This document shows positions 1 to 8,829 of a stretch of DNA of 20,639 bases, piece by piece (positions within the stretch are counted from its first letter, which is position 1; the number at the start of each line of letters is the position of its first letter). Under the pieces are notes generated by a model. That model ran no database searches and was not told the DNA's origin. It saw only the letters and a list, made by a program, of their open reading frames with translations. The DNA is from Pigoraptor vietnamica. Taxonomy: Eukaryota > Opisthokonta > Filasterea. Made by a program: the position numbers and the translations under genes. Location of the stretch: the NCBI GenBank assembly GCA_943704525.1, contig CALSCQ010002470.1, positions 1-20,639 of the forward strand. Direction: 5' to 3'.

Positions 1-173
<173 letters not shown>

Positions 174-186
174 GTGCCCATTATTC

Positions 187-1206
187 ATGTCACTCAAGCA
201 CTCGATGCATTTCGTAGCATACGACCCTTCCTCGCGCGCATCACTTGCCACCGACGCCGGCCTTGCGAACGTGCACACACTCGAGAGCGGGCCGAATCCC
301 CGGCCGGTCGCGTCCGTCGCCTGTGGCCGATTCGGTGCTTCGACGGCGGCCTTCATCGCAGCGTCAGACGTGAAGGGGGGCGTGCGCGTGTTCGCGTGCG
401 ACACTCCTGGCGAACCCCTGCGCCCACTGTCGAGCATCGCCCCGCCCGCGAATCCGCACGGCGAAGACGGCCCATCGTTTGTGTCGTTCTTTCGGTCGCA
501 GGGCCCTCGGCTTGTGTGCGCGCGCCACTTTCACCGCGACCTCTTTATCGCCGACGCCGACGGCCGCGTCGAGCGCGTCATTGGTCTTGCGCACCCACCG
601 ACGTCCGTGTGCGCTGCGCCCCTGGGCTCGCCCGACACGCACCTCGTCGCAGTGACGGAGGGGTCGCAGGTGTCTCTTTGGGATGCGCGTGCGCCGGGTG
701 CCGTGCGCGTCTTGTCTCCTTCCCCCTCGCAGCTCTTTGCGGCGGCCATCGGCGCAGACGTCTTGGTCGTCGGGGGTGCCGAGCGCACGCTGTTTGCGTA
801 TGAGCCGCGAAAATGGGCCGTGTGCGGCAGCTGGGCGTCGGCGCTCAAGTACGAGGTCACGTGGGCAGCCGTGTCCCCGACGGACGCGCGCGTGTGCTAC
901 GCGGCGGGCGGCGGAGATTCCGAGCTCTCTGCGGGCACGTGGCACCCCTCCCTTCCGCGGCCTGAGCGGCTCAAATCAAGCAGCGCAATACGCGCGAGTG
1001 CGCGGTGGGCCGGTGTGTCGCTCACATCGGGCGGGTCGGTGGGTGCGGTGTGCGGGGACGTGCTCGTGGGCCTCACCGTCGCCGCGCAAATCTATGTTGT
1101 GGGTGATGGCCGCGCCTTGTTCAATGCGTCGACGGAAGCAAGCGGCGAGTCCGACAGGGACTCTGTCGTGTGCGCTGCAAAGAGGCCGCGTCTGGACTCC
1201 GACTAA
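187..1206 (+). CDS. WD40-like beta-propeller protein
   Basis: An uninterrupted 339-residue frame from ATG at 187 to TAA. Seen in the sequence: repeated blade-like segments, each a run of small and hydrophobic residues ending near an aromatic or WD-like position. The clearest is QVSLWDARAP at about residue 160; weaker ones are GGVRVFACDT, RDLFIADADGRVERV and RTLFAYEPRKW. About five or six blades are visible. The C-terminus ends in AAKRPRLDSD, a monopartite nuclear localisation-like motif, so a nuclear scaffold role is an inference. I do not recognise the family; small WD proteins such as nucleoporin-type or WDR-type propellers are possible. The frame stays open upstream through the CA repeat to the window edge, and CAG at 172-174 could be a splice acceptor. 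ATG 187 may therefore be internal to a longer gene. It converges on the zinc-finger gene 3' of it. Confidence 0.75.
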   Translation: MSLKHSMHFVAYDPSSRASLATDAGLANVHTLESGPNPRPVASVACGRFGASTAAFIAASDVKGGVRVFACDTPGEPLRPLSSIAPPANPHGEDGPSFVSFFRSQGPRLVCARHFHRDLFIADADGRVERVIGLAHPPTSVCAAPLGSPDTHLVAVTEGSQVSLWDARAPGAVRVLSPSPSQLFAAAIGADVLVVGGAERTLFAYEPRKWAVCGSWASALKYEVTWAAVSPTDARVCYAAGGGDSELSAGTWHPSLPRPERLKSSSAIRASARWAGVSLTSGGSVGAVCGDVLVGLTVAAQIYVVGDGRALFNASTEASGESDRDSVVCAAKRPRLDSD

Positions 1207-1582
1207 ACCGAGTGAAGGCGCAACTGTGCCCTCCCCTCTCAATCTCCGTTGAGTCACCAACACTGGGCACACGTACGTACAGTGGCAACTATTGGCAGGC
1301 CTCCCAAAATAGCACGTGGGCACAGTCGAGTGCAAAGTGAACAGTGCGTAAAATTAGAGATTGGGAGTACGCACGCAGCGGAAGGGAATTTCATGCAGAA
1401 AAGAAAAGAAGCAAACAAAGCACGCCGCCAACGCAAATACAAACACAACGCGCAACAGACGCACATGGGCGGTTCTTGCTGAACGAGCGCCTCTGCCGCC
1501 AAGCAGAGCTGGTGCCGGTGGCCATACGACAGACTGCGCTACCGCTGACCAAAAATGTCGAATCGGTTGTCTCTGCCGTACG
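1207..1582. other. Convergent intergenic region
   Basis: 376 bp between the stop codons of two genes that point at each other, presumably holding both 3' UTRs. It includes an A-rich stretch at about 1395-1450. Short frames here overlap one another on both strands and carry no recognisable motif. I see no RNA gene and no clear repeat. Confidence 0.6.
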
Positions 1583-3200
1583 CTACCGCTGCCCGAGCTC
1601 GACGCCAGGCGCAGCTGTGGGCCACGGTTGCGCGCCCCCTATTGCGGATCCGTCCGACGCAGTCTCGGCGCTCTCGGGACCGGCGCCGACCGACTGCCCG
1701 CCGCCGTACTGGCTGTACTGGTCGTACCCAGCGGCTGCTCCTTGCTGTCGATACGAAGGCGCGCCGTAGTACCGCGGCACACCGTAGGGGTGCGGATGTT
1801 GCATCACGCGCGCATACTCGGCGTCTCCGGGCTGTCCCGGCGGAAAGCCGCGTAGCGGTCCCGGCGTGGGCTGCGGCGCATACCCGCGCTCCACATAGTC
1901 GCCCGGCCACGGGTACGGCGTCGAGGGCGCGCCCATTGTACCGTACGGAAAGCTTGGCTGCGCGCCGCCGTGAATGAGGCGCGGGTGCGTCGACGGATCG
2001 CCCACTGGCGGGCGGCCTGCTCCCGGTGCACCCGCACTGCTCGCGCCCCTGCCCTCAGCGCGCGCCGGTGCCGGCGATCCGACGTCGACGCCGGGGACTG
2101 GGTAAGGCGCACTCATGGTGGGTCGTGCCATGGGAACTCCGTACGGCCCGGCACCGTAGCCAAAAGCGTCGGGGCGTCCCTGCCACTCTGGATAGCTTCG
2201 CCTGCAAAAGGTCAGGACAATGAGGACAATGTGTCCAGACACGCGTGGACAGGCACCTCGACACCCACCAGTCACGGTCCGGCGCGGGATAAAACGGATG
2301 GCCCGTGGGATCGTAGCGCATGCCGCCACCCCCCAGCGCCATCTGCGCGGCGTGCATCTGGTGCGCCATCATGGGGTCCATTCCCCCCTGGGAGTCGCCG
2401 CTCAGGTCCTTGCGCCCGCCCCGGACGTCGTGCTTCTTGTTCGCCATTTTACCCGCAGTCCCGGTCACGCCGCCCTTCGCCTTCTTCTGACCCTCCGCGG
2501 GGCCCCGCCGCACGCTGCAGGCGTGGAACGCGCACGCATAGGGACTCTGCATGTGCCTGATGAGGTGGTGTCGCTGCCCAAAACTCCGCCCGCACCGGGT
2601 GCAGCGAAACTCGCCGTCGCCGTCAGCCGCCGGAACATCCGCGGCCGTCACGGTACGACCTGCGGGAGGCTGCGGCGCCAAAGTTTCCACGGCAGTTCCG
2701 TCGACGCCTTCCGGAGGCTTCACACCGACGGCCGGCATGATCTCCTCCCATCGCGCGCGAGGGTCTTCGTGCTGGCGCTTGAGATAGCACGCGCGCGGGC
2801 CCCGGACGTGCCGAAGGAGGTGGTGGCGCAGCTTGAACGCGCTACCGCAGTTGCTGCACTTGAACGGACGGTCGGCATTGACGCCCACCACGATTGGGCT
2901 CGAGGTGCGGTCACCCAGTTGCCGCTCGGCAGGCACCGCAGTGCCCGCGTCAGCAATGGGCGCAGATGCGCCAGTGCGAACCGGCGCGTCATCGCCAGTC
3001 GACTCGTCGCTTGCGTCGGCGCCATCGGCTGCGTGCTGTTGCTCTGTGTTGCGCGCACCAGCCCCCTCAGCCGCCTGCGCCTTTCCTTTCGACGGAGACA
3101 TTTTTGACGACACTTTTGCTCCGGCGAGTGGATCCGCGTCGAGCCGCGAGTGGGTAGTACTGTCGCTCTCGAACGCCCCCTCGGAAGACGACGCAATCAT
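1583..3200 (-). CDS. Twin C2HC zinc-finger protein with Pro/Gly/Tyr-rich tail
   Basis: Two exons, 3200..2269 and 2201..1583, joined across a 67-nt intron (2202-2268; donor GTGGGT, acceptor TTTTGCAG). They join in phase, splitting the Trp codon at residue 311, and give 516 residues. Two fingers share one plan, C-x2-C-x12-H-x6-C: Cys115/118-His131-Cys138 and Cys200/203-His216-Cys223. Both contain RHHL(L/I)RH and a Pro before the last Cys. Residues 1-110 are acidic and Ser/Ala-rich. After the fingers come a Lys-rich stretch, a Met/His/Gln/Gly stretch, and a long tail rich in Pro, Gly, Tyr and Gln that looks disordered. Known of the class: such fingers bind nucleic acid or protein. Inference: a nuclear DNA- or RNA-binding regulator. 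ATG 3200 is chosen because the frame upstream of it has no protein-like character. No named family recognised. Confidence 0.82.
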
Positions 3201-3402
3201 CGTTCCATGACGGGGTTTGAAATGGCTTTGGTTTTTCTGCACGACAATGGAGGTACGCCTACAAGCGTTAGTGCCCAAAAAAAGAAGGAAAGAGATTTGC
3301 CGGATACAACATTGACAGCCGGCAACAGCCATTGCGCCTTTGCACACCGGGTGCACCTGTTGCGGTCTCAAAGCTCACAAGCACTGAATTTGGACGCCCA
3401 CC

Positions 3403-4078
3403 TTAAGACAGGCGCTGTAAACTGCAGCCGAATTCCGAACGCGGGACAGGGGCGATCCGGAGGGTAGTGGGGGGCACCCGGACGACGAGCGCCGCACAAT
3501 CGGACGGGCCCGAATCCGACGCCGACACGATCCACGACGGATCCACCAGAGGCAGAATGCGAGACACTCCGCACTCCGAAGCCGCTGTTAGTGTCACGAA
3601 CGCAGACGGGGTCGCAATGCCGGCATGTGGCAACTCGCTCGACAGCAAATTCGACGACGGTCGACGCTCGCGCGGTAATAATTTCAGACGGACACACACA
3701 CGCGGTGAGCCACTCGGCACCACGAGCGAAATGACGCCCGCTACGACGGCTCTCAACTCGCTCCTAATCGATCGGAAGTTCTATCGAGTGGATGCCAACA
3801 CGCGACACCCCAATGTCACGTGTGTGTAACCTCACTAAAATGGGTGCGGAGATGCCGTGTGTCCGCCCGCGTCCACTGAGGTGAGGGAAAGTGCGCGCAA
3901 AGGGGATTTCCGTGCGTGTGGCGCGCAAATCGGCGGAAAGCGCTAGTGTGCCGCCCGTGCGGGTTCGAGCACGGGTGGGCGCGAAACGACCGATTGGGAT
4001 GTTGAAGGTTGAAGGGGGAGATTTGAACTGACGAACACGCCATTGCTGGGGATCGGAGTGGCACCATTGAGCGCCCAT
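3403..4078 (-). CDS. Doubtful two-exon hypothetical protein
   Basis: Two frames, 4078..3836 and 3780..3403, can be joined across a 55-nt candidate intron (3781-3835; donor GTGAGG, acceptor CGATAG) in phase 0, giving 206 residues from an ATG at 4078. In favour: the second exon has codon use like nearby genes and alternating hydrophobic segments such as RAVVAGVISLVVPSG and SAFVTLTAASECGVSRILP. Against: the intron is the shortest proposed here, the acceptor lacks a pyrimidine tract, the first exon is Arg/Thr-rich and could be chance, and a competing frame covers part of it on the other strand. No domain or family is recognised. It would lie about 200 bp upstream of the zinc-finger gene on the same strand, with AT-rich sequence just before its start. 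Confidence 0.3.
3951..3978. repeat. Hairpin, 10-bp stem
   Basis: CCGCCCGTGC and GCACGGGTGG pair over 10 positions (one G-T) around an 8-nt loop, GGGTTCGA. The loop resembles a tRNA T-loop by chance only, since the flanking bases do not form a T-arm. It lies inside the doubtful first exon of the hypothetical gene on the minus strand. Confidence 0.5.
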
Positions 4079-4457
4079 ATGAGAAAAAAAAAAAAATTAA
4101 AAAATGGAAATAAATAAAAATTAAATAAAATTAAAACCGGTTTATTGGACTGGTTTTCTATGCGAGATATAATAATAAATTTATTCGAAAAAATAAAATA
4201 AAAAATGAATTTATACCGTGCGAGCGGACAGCCTTCGGAAAGTATGCACTTTCTATTGACTGTCCAGTTTTGCTGTCCAGTATTTCCATAGTGGCATTTC
4301 TCACATTTATATTGCGACAGGTGTCCGTTCTGCGAGAGTATTTAACATCGGACGTCGCGTTCCATACAATTTTCCATACAATGGATCGATTAATAAATCG
4401 ACACGATAAAATTTGCTGTCGCCGTGCGGCATTGTTACGGAGAAGTGAAGTGGGCAA
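4079..4457. other. AT-rich non-coding segment with short repeats
   Basis: This is the sharpest composition change in the window. It opens with a run of A (about 4084-4096), then A/T-rich sequence to about 4215, and remains AT-richer than its surroundings to about 4450. It holds an imperfect inverted repeat, AAAACCGGT/ACTGGTTTT (4133-4157). It also has two copies of CTGTCCAGT (about 4259-4281), a 12-bp tandem duplication of TTCCATACAATT (4360-4383) and a palindromic TCGATT-AATA-AATCGA (about 4384-4399). Frames in it are short, lack ATG starts of note and match nothing I recognise. Possible readings are a non-coding insertion or a regulatory or origin-like AT tract; none is established. Confidence 0.6.
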
Positions 4458-4976
4458 TTCTTTCCGGACTTGGGAGAGTGTCCCAATTTATTGATCGCTG
4501 ATGCTCAAGATGGTCCGATTTGGTACCCCACAGTCTGGTTTCTCGCGCGTGCGGGCGGTATGGTAGGTAACAAGAATATGGTGATTGTGTCCGGATTTGT
4601 AACAAATGACGCCGATTCCCGTCCTCGGTGCCGCAGCATAGTCACCCATGGTACCTCGTGACACCCCGCACATCGGTGATCGGGTCACCTTCGCAATGGC
4701 GGTTTCTCCACGATCCTCTCACCCACAGCTTGTGGGTGGCTTTCCCCATCTGGGATCGTTTATTGGACCGCCCATCGGCGTCGCTTAAAGATGCCACCAC
4801 ATAAAATCCGCATAAAATCATCTCCGCCATAAAATTATTGCGGTTGGTAATCCTCACTGTCGTGTATTGGCGTGCCGCTCCAGCCAACCGTACTCAGAAT
4901 CCAACCATGTTATGTGCTCCTGATTGCGTCACCGACCAGCTCGGCTGAGACTCCCTTCAGTGTAAAGATGCAAAAT
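4458..4976. other. Gene-free segment with a cluster of hairpins
   Basis: Composition is intermediate. Three inverted repeats lie close together: GTCAC/GTGAC (4641-4662), GGTGA/TCACC around a 5-nt loop (4675-4689), and an 8-bp stem at 4720-4738. No frame of protein-like character and no tRNA or other standard RNA is visible. A structured non-coding RNA is possible but only suggested by the hairpins. Confidence 0.45.
4720..4738. repeat. Perfect hairpin, 8-bp stem, 3-nt loop
   Basis: CACCCACA, loop GCT, TGTGGGTG. It is the tightest hairpin I found in the gene-free zone. It is not followed by a T-run, so a terminator reading has no support. Confidence 0.7.
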
Positions 4977-6620
4977 TCAGTTGCCCTCTGACATTCGCCG
5001 AATCCTCCGCCAATCTCGGCGCCGTGCTAACCGAGACAGTTGACGGCCGGCCCGGCCTCGGCGCTGGCCGGCGTCGTCGGCTCGTCCGGGGCCCCTCAGG
5101 AGTCGCTGGCGGCACTGCGGCCATCGCCGCCCGCCGACTGCCGGCGTGACGCGGCCAGTCACGATCATTGTACCAACTGTTCGGGCTTTCACACGGCGAG
5201 GCCCCGTTCCCGCCGCATCAGATTTGGGCGACCTCAGTCACCGAGGCCGTTCAGTTCGCACTCGACTCGACCAGGCGAAATGGATTACTCATCAGTGGCC
5301 GACTGATTTTCAAAGTATGTTGAACGGCCGACGCACAGTTCGTCATTGCCTCTGGAACTTTCAGTGCCGGGCCGGGCGCCGCCCGTTCACAGCCCAACCG
5401 ACTTCCGACGCTACTTGTCTCGTCGAGGGGCGCGCACCAAAAGGCCTCAAAGTCCTTTGATCAGTCCCCGGCAACGCTCGCCGGCCGGGCCGCCGGCCGT
5501 GCCGGCCCGCAGGTCCATCGGCCGGACCGCCCACTGCAGTTCGGCACACGGGGCGGGACTAACTCGGCGAGACAGCGGCGGTCAGCCGGCCGGTAGGTGT
5601 TGGTTATGGCATTGAAAACCGGTCGGCCGCTCTCGTTGGCGTCGCCGGCCGGGCGCCGTATAATTATTGAGTGCAGCCCACTGAACTGCGTGTGCCGGCC
5701 GTCGGGGTGACCCGCCCGAGATGCTGGCCTGTGAACCACTGCAAAGCCTGCCCTGGCCTGTCTAACACTGGGTCGCCCGCGAGCGGCTTTAGTTCCCCGA
5801 CGGCCGCCTGACCGCCGGACGCCTTCTTGCCGGCGGCTTTGCACATTGGCACAGCAGTGGGCGCCGGCGCGACGTGACTGACTGTCATGGGGAATGGTTG
5901 ATCCGGCTAGGCGTGGGTAACTGCTGTGGCCAACTGCGCGTCAGTTGCCGCCATTCCCACAGTGCCCGCAATTGCAACTCGTCGGAGCAGAGTTTTGAGA
6001 CCGCCCGTGCACGTACCGCTTCATTCGACAGTTCTGCGCTGAATAAACGGCTGATCTAACGCGACTGATACTCTGAGCAGGGTACTTTTCCGGCCATCGC
6101 TCCAAACTGACCGGGTTGACAGCGGCACCCTGGCCGGCTGGCCAGCTGTCACGGCACAACCGAACCATAATCAAGCTGGTACTGTGTACGGCCGGCAGTG
6201 CCGGTGGTTGGATTGGACATCAGCCAAGGGCGGACTGCGACCGCCGCATCATGTCGGTCATTAATGATGGTGGGACGGCACGGCGCGTGAGTTATATTCA
6301 GTGGCCGGCGCGCCTGAGCGGCTGAGCGGCACAGTACTAGTTACTGTACGGTATATTACTCGGCCGAGCCTGACTCTGGGACAGCCCGGCGCTCGGCCGC
6401 CCGGCGCGTGCCGACCGGCACCGTGGCCGGCGGTACTAACCGGCCGATTGCCACACCAGTAGCGTAGGGTGTTGAGCGACCCGCCCCGCCGGCGAACAGA
6501 ACCGACCGAGCCGGTCCGTGACATGATCGACAGACTCACCGGCGTCTCAGTTGCGCGGGACTGGTTGCTTGCATTGACAGTTAGTCACAGCCCGGCCGGC
6601 TCAGTGAAAGAATGTTAGGC
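4977..6620. other. GCCGGC-dense gene-free island
   Basis: About 1.6 kb with no convincing gene on either strand. The longest frames are about 90-130 codons, overlap across strands and lack motifs. The six-base palindrome GCCGGC recurs about 17 times by my hand count. The 2.3-kb last exon of the USP32 orthologue, equally GC-rich, has about three. Short elements such as CGACTGAT, TTGACAG and CAGT/ACTG also recur. I found no matching terminal inverted repeats, target duplication or poly-A tail that would define a transposon. It may be a decayed repeat, a foreign insertion or a functional non-coding element. Confidence 0.5.
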
Positions 6621-6933
6621 GTCCGTCGACGCCGGGAGTATTCACTGTTACGCAGCACTCGCCGGTGTAATGGAGATGCTTCGGTTGAAACCGTGGTCGC
6701 AACTCGAATTGCCCGCATTTCTTTTCTTTTCTTTTTTTTTTTCTTCTTTTTTTTTTTGCAGCCGCGACTGATAATTGCATCCAGTCCATGGGAAGCGCCA
6801 AACAAACTTTAATGTTCCTCTCAGTCATTTGCGGCTGATTAGCGGCTCGGCTGTGGCGGGACAGTCACACCCCGTCACCCATCTTCAATGCCGCTGCATC
6901 AACACGTTCTTGGGCGCCACCAACCAAAGGACT
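6621..6933. other. Intergenic segment with long polypyrimidine tract
   Basis: Positions 6718-6757 are all pyrimidine, mostly T, followed by GCAG at 6758-6761. On the plus strand this looks like a textbook 3' splice acceptor, but no coding frame follows it. On the minus strand it is an A-rich tract downstream of the glutaredoxin stop codon. The rest shows nothing recognisable and probably includes the 3' UTR of the glutaredoxin gene. Confidence 0.5.
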
Positions 6934-7223
6934 TCACGCGTCGTCGGCCTTGGACTCGATGCCGGCCTTTGCGAGCGCGTCCTTGAGATCGCCCGACTGG
7001 TGCATGTTGATCAGTATGTCGCAACCGCCCACAAACTCGCCGTTGATGAACACCTGGGGAATCGTTGGCCACTTGCTGCAGCGTGCGATGCAAACGGGAT
7101 GAGGGAATTGAAGGGTCGGTGAAAGCGGCGCCCGTGTTATGGAGAACAAGAGGCTGCAGTGTCCTTAGTACGCACATACGCAGATGCATGCACGCATGAC
7201 GTCTGTCGCACACCACACGCACG

Positions 7224-7285
<62 letters not shown>

Positions 7286-8530
7286 CAGTTAACACTGACG
7301 AATGGGAACCGCTACAGGGCACGGGTCCGCCAGTTACACCGACATAGAAGAGCCTCGCACAAATCTCGCACACTCACGTGAACTCCTTAACGCCCTGCCG
7401 CACGGCGTCGTCCTCAAGCACATTGTAGTACTTGTAAGAACTCACGCCTGGACACGCGGTGCGTGCACGTCAGAACAGAAATCCATGGGAACGGTCACAT
7501 CGGTCTAGGAGGCGACACGAGAGAGGCGACAAGAGAGAGAGACGAGAGAGATAAGAGAGAGACAACAAGAGAGAGGCGACAGATGCACGAACCCAGAGCC
7601 CACGACACGCCACAGACGCACCCCATGCACCATGAGTTAGCAGAGCAAACTGTTCCCCGCACAGAGCACAACCTCAAACGAAGTAACACGCACGTGCCGC
7701 AAGCGAAGGACACCCGCGCACCAACAAATTGCCTCTCCTTCAAACGACCAAACGGCAAAAATGGCGCGACTTACCATGGAGATTCAAAATCTGCACAACG
7801 GCGCGGCTGAAACCGCACTGCGACAAAGATCAACAAGGCCGTGCGTGAGAAACGAGAGAGAGCAGAGAGACACCAGTTTGTCTTCAACCCCCGAAATGAT
7901 CATGCATGCGTGGGGTTTGAACTGGCACGGGCCGTAAAGTGAGGAGAGAAAGAGAGAGAGCAACAAGACAGCAGATTGCCTTCTGCGTCTCCGAAACAGT
8001 CAATAGCATGCGTGTGCATGGTTGGTACATAAAATGGTGCGCATGATTCGTCACACACGATTCGCAGCCACGCCCTCGCCGCGGGGGCGCCACTCACCAT
8101 CGGCTGTTCGGGTGTCCCCTTCATGAACACAACAAGCGGGTTATCCTTCACCGTCTGCAAACAAAGTGGCGCAGCTCTCAAAATAAGCGCGGAATCCCAG
8201 GAAGAAAGAGACATAAGTAAGGGGAAAGAAAAAAGAAAACACCAGTGCCGAGAAAGGCGGCATTCGAACCAACGGCGTTAGCATGCGTGCGCGTGCCTTT
8301 GCAAACTCGGCATGGAGGGCAGAGTCCGCTTGTGCGCTCATGTGGCGTACGTGAGCAAGGCGGAGGCTCGCGACGGCCCCTTGGCGCCCCAAGACGGAGC
8401 TGGCGAAACGCGCCGCAAACTGTGCGAGAGAGAAAAATGAGCAAGTGTGAAACACAAAGTCACATCAACACACAGCACGCACACAACGCACACACGCGCA
8501 CACGCACGCACGCACACACACACACACCAT
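6934..8530 (-). CDS. GLRX5: Mitochondrial monothiol glutaredoxin (GLRX5/Grx5 type)
   Basis: Six exons: 8530..8528, 8419..8297, 8154..8098, 7817..7775, 7447..7378, 7075..6934; 145 residues. The family transfers glutathione-bound [2Fe-2S] clusters in mitochondrial iron-sulfur assembly. Seen: the CGFS active site at residues 62-65 with Cys62 as cluster ligand, FMKGTP (Lys54) and WPTIPQVF with the cis-Pro. GGCD binds glutathione, followed by INMHQSGDL. Residues 1-27 ([15 protein letters not shown] and on) are Arg/Ala/Ser-rich without acids, as in a mitochondrial presequence. The first exon appears to be the ATG alone; the next intron starts at a GT repeat. The intron 8155-8296 needs a GC donor (AAAG|GCACGC); all others are GT-AG and all phases agree. 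The Cys codon opens the 43-nt exon. Without the first exon, a Met at residue 28 would give a form lacking the presequence. Length fits the family. Confidence 0.93.
7226..7283. repeat. (CA)29 microsatellite in a GLRX5 intron
   Basis: Pure CA repeat on the plus strand, so GT in the sense of the gene, in the middle of intron 7076-7377. Confidence 0.95.
7509..7580. repeat. GA-rich degenerate tandem repeat
   Basis: Imperfect repeats of AGAGAGGCGACA-like units with GAGAGA runs, in the GLRX5 intron 7448-7774. In the sense of the gene this is a CT-rich tract. It lies in the half of the intron nearer the acceptor, but about 60 nt or more upstream of it. Confidence 0.8.
8463..8528. repeat. CA-rich repeat at the first GLRX5 donor site
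   Basis: Imperfect CA repeat, pure from 8512. In the gene's sense it reads ATG then GTGTGTGTGT, so the microsatellite itself supplies the 5' splice site of the first intron. Confidence 0.85.
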
Positions 8531-8829
8531 TTTCCGCGTTGCGCCCTGGAGATAAAAGGAAAACAAGAGTGCAACACGAAGTGGCCAAAAGGGCGGTTTT
8601 CAGTTCAACTCGTGCCCACGGGCATGACGTCACCGCGGCAGACTGTTACTTCCGTGTGAAAACACAGCAACTGAAGGCCGGCAAGCTCCCGCTAGAACTG
8701 CGCTTGCTTGCATCACACAGGCCATACAGCGCCGAGACAACCCCAACAAACGCACGCGTGGTTTTACTTAATCATAGTCTGTACATTCCGCCGCAAACGG
8801 AAAGGGCGCAGTAACAGCAACCGAACCCG
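8531..8829. other. Short same-strand intergenic region
   Basis: 299 bp between the start of GLRX5 and the stop of the upstream protease gene, both on the minus strand. It should hold the promoter and 5' UTR of the former and the 3' UTR of the latter. It contains TGACGTCA at 8634-8641 (region around GGGCATGACGTCACCG), a perfect CRE-type palindrome about 105 bp upstream of the GLRX5 start. No gene is visible. Confidence 0.5.

Noticed and set aside
174-945. Overlapping frames on both strands across the WD40-like gene
   Set aside because: Arg-rich compositions typical of out-of-frame GC-rich coding DNA; the 187-1206 frame alone is protein-like.
3920-3980. tRNA or tRNA-derived short repeat suggested by GGTTCGAGCAC
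   Set aside because: The pairing bases form a plain hairpin, not a T-arm, and no A-box is found at a suitable distance upstream.
4977-6760. DNA transposon or rolling-circle element
   Set aside because: I could not find matching terminal inverted repeats, a target duplication, a transposase-like frame or a convincing end hairpin.
7140-7380. CRISPR-like array or coding His/Thr repeat
   Set aside because: It is a pure CA microsatellite in an intron; there are no spacers, and the repeat-coded frames are artefacts.
8255-8300. tRNA gene suggested by GGTTCGAATG on the minus strand
   Set aside because: The five bases on either side of the loop do not pair, there is no acceptor stem, and the site lies in the GLRX5 GC-AG intron.
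8141-8455. Glutaredoxin start at 8455 without a first intron
   Set aside because: The codon at 8455 is GTG, and a strong acceptor lies between it and the presequence.
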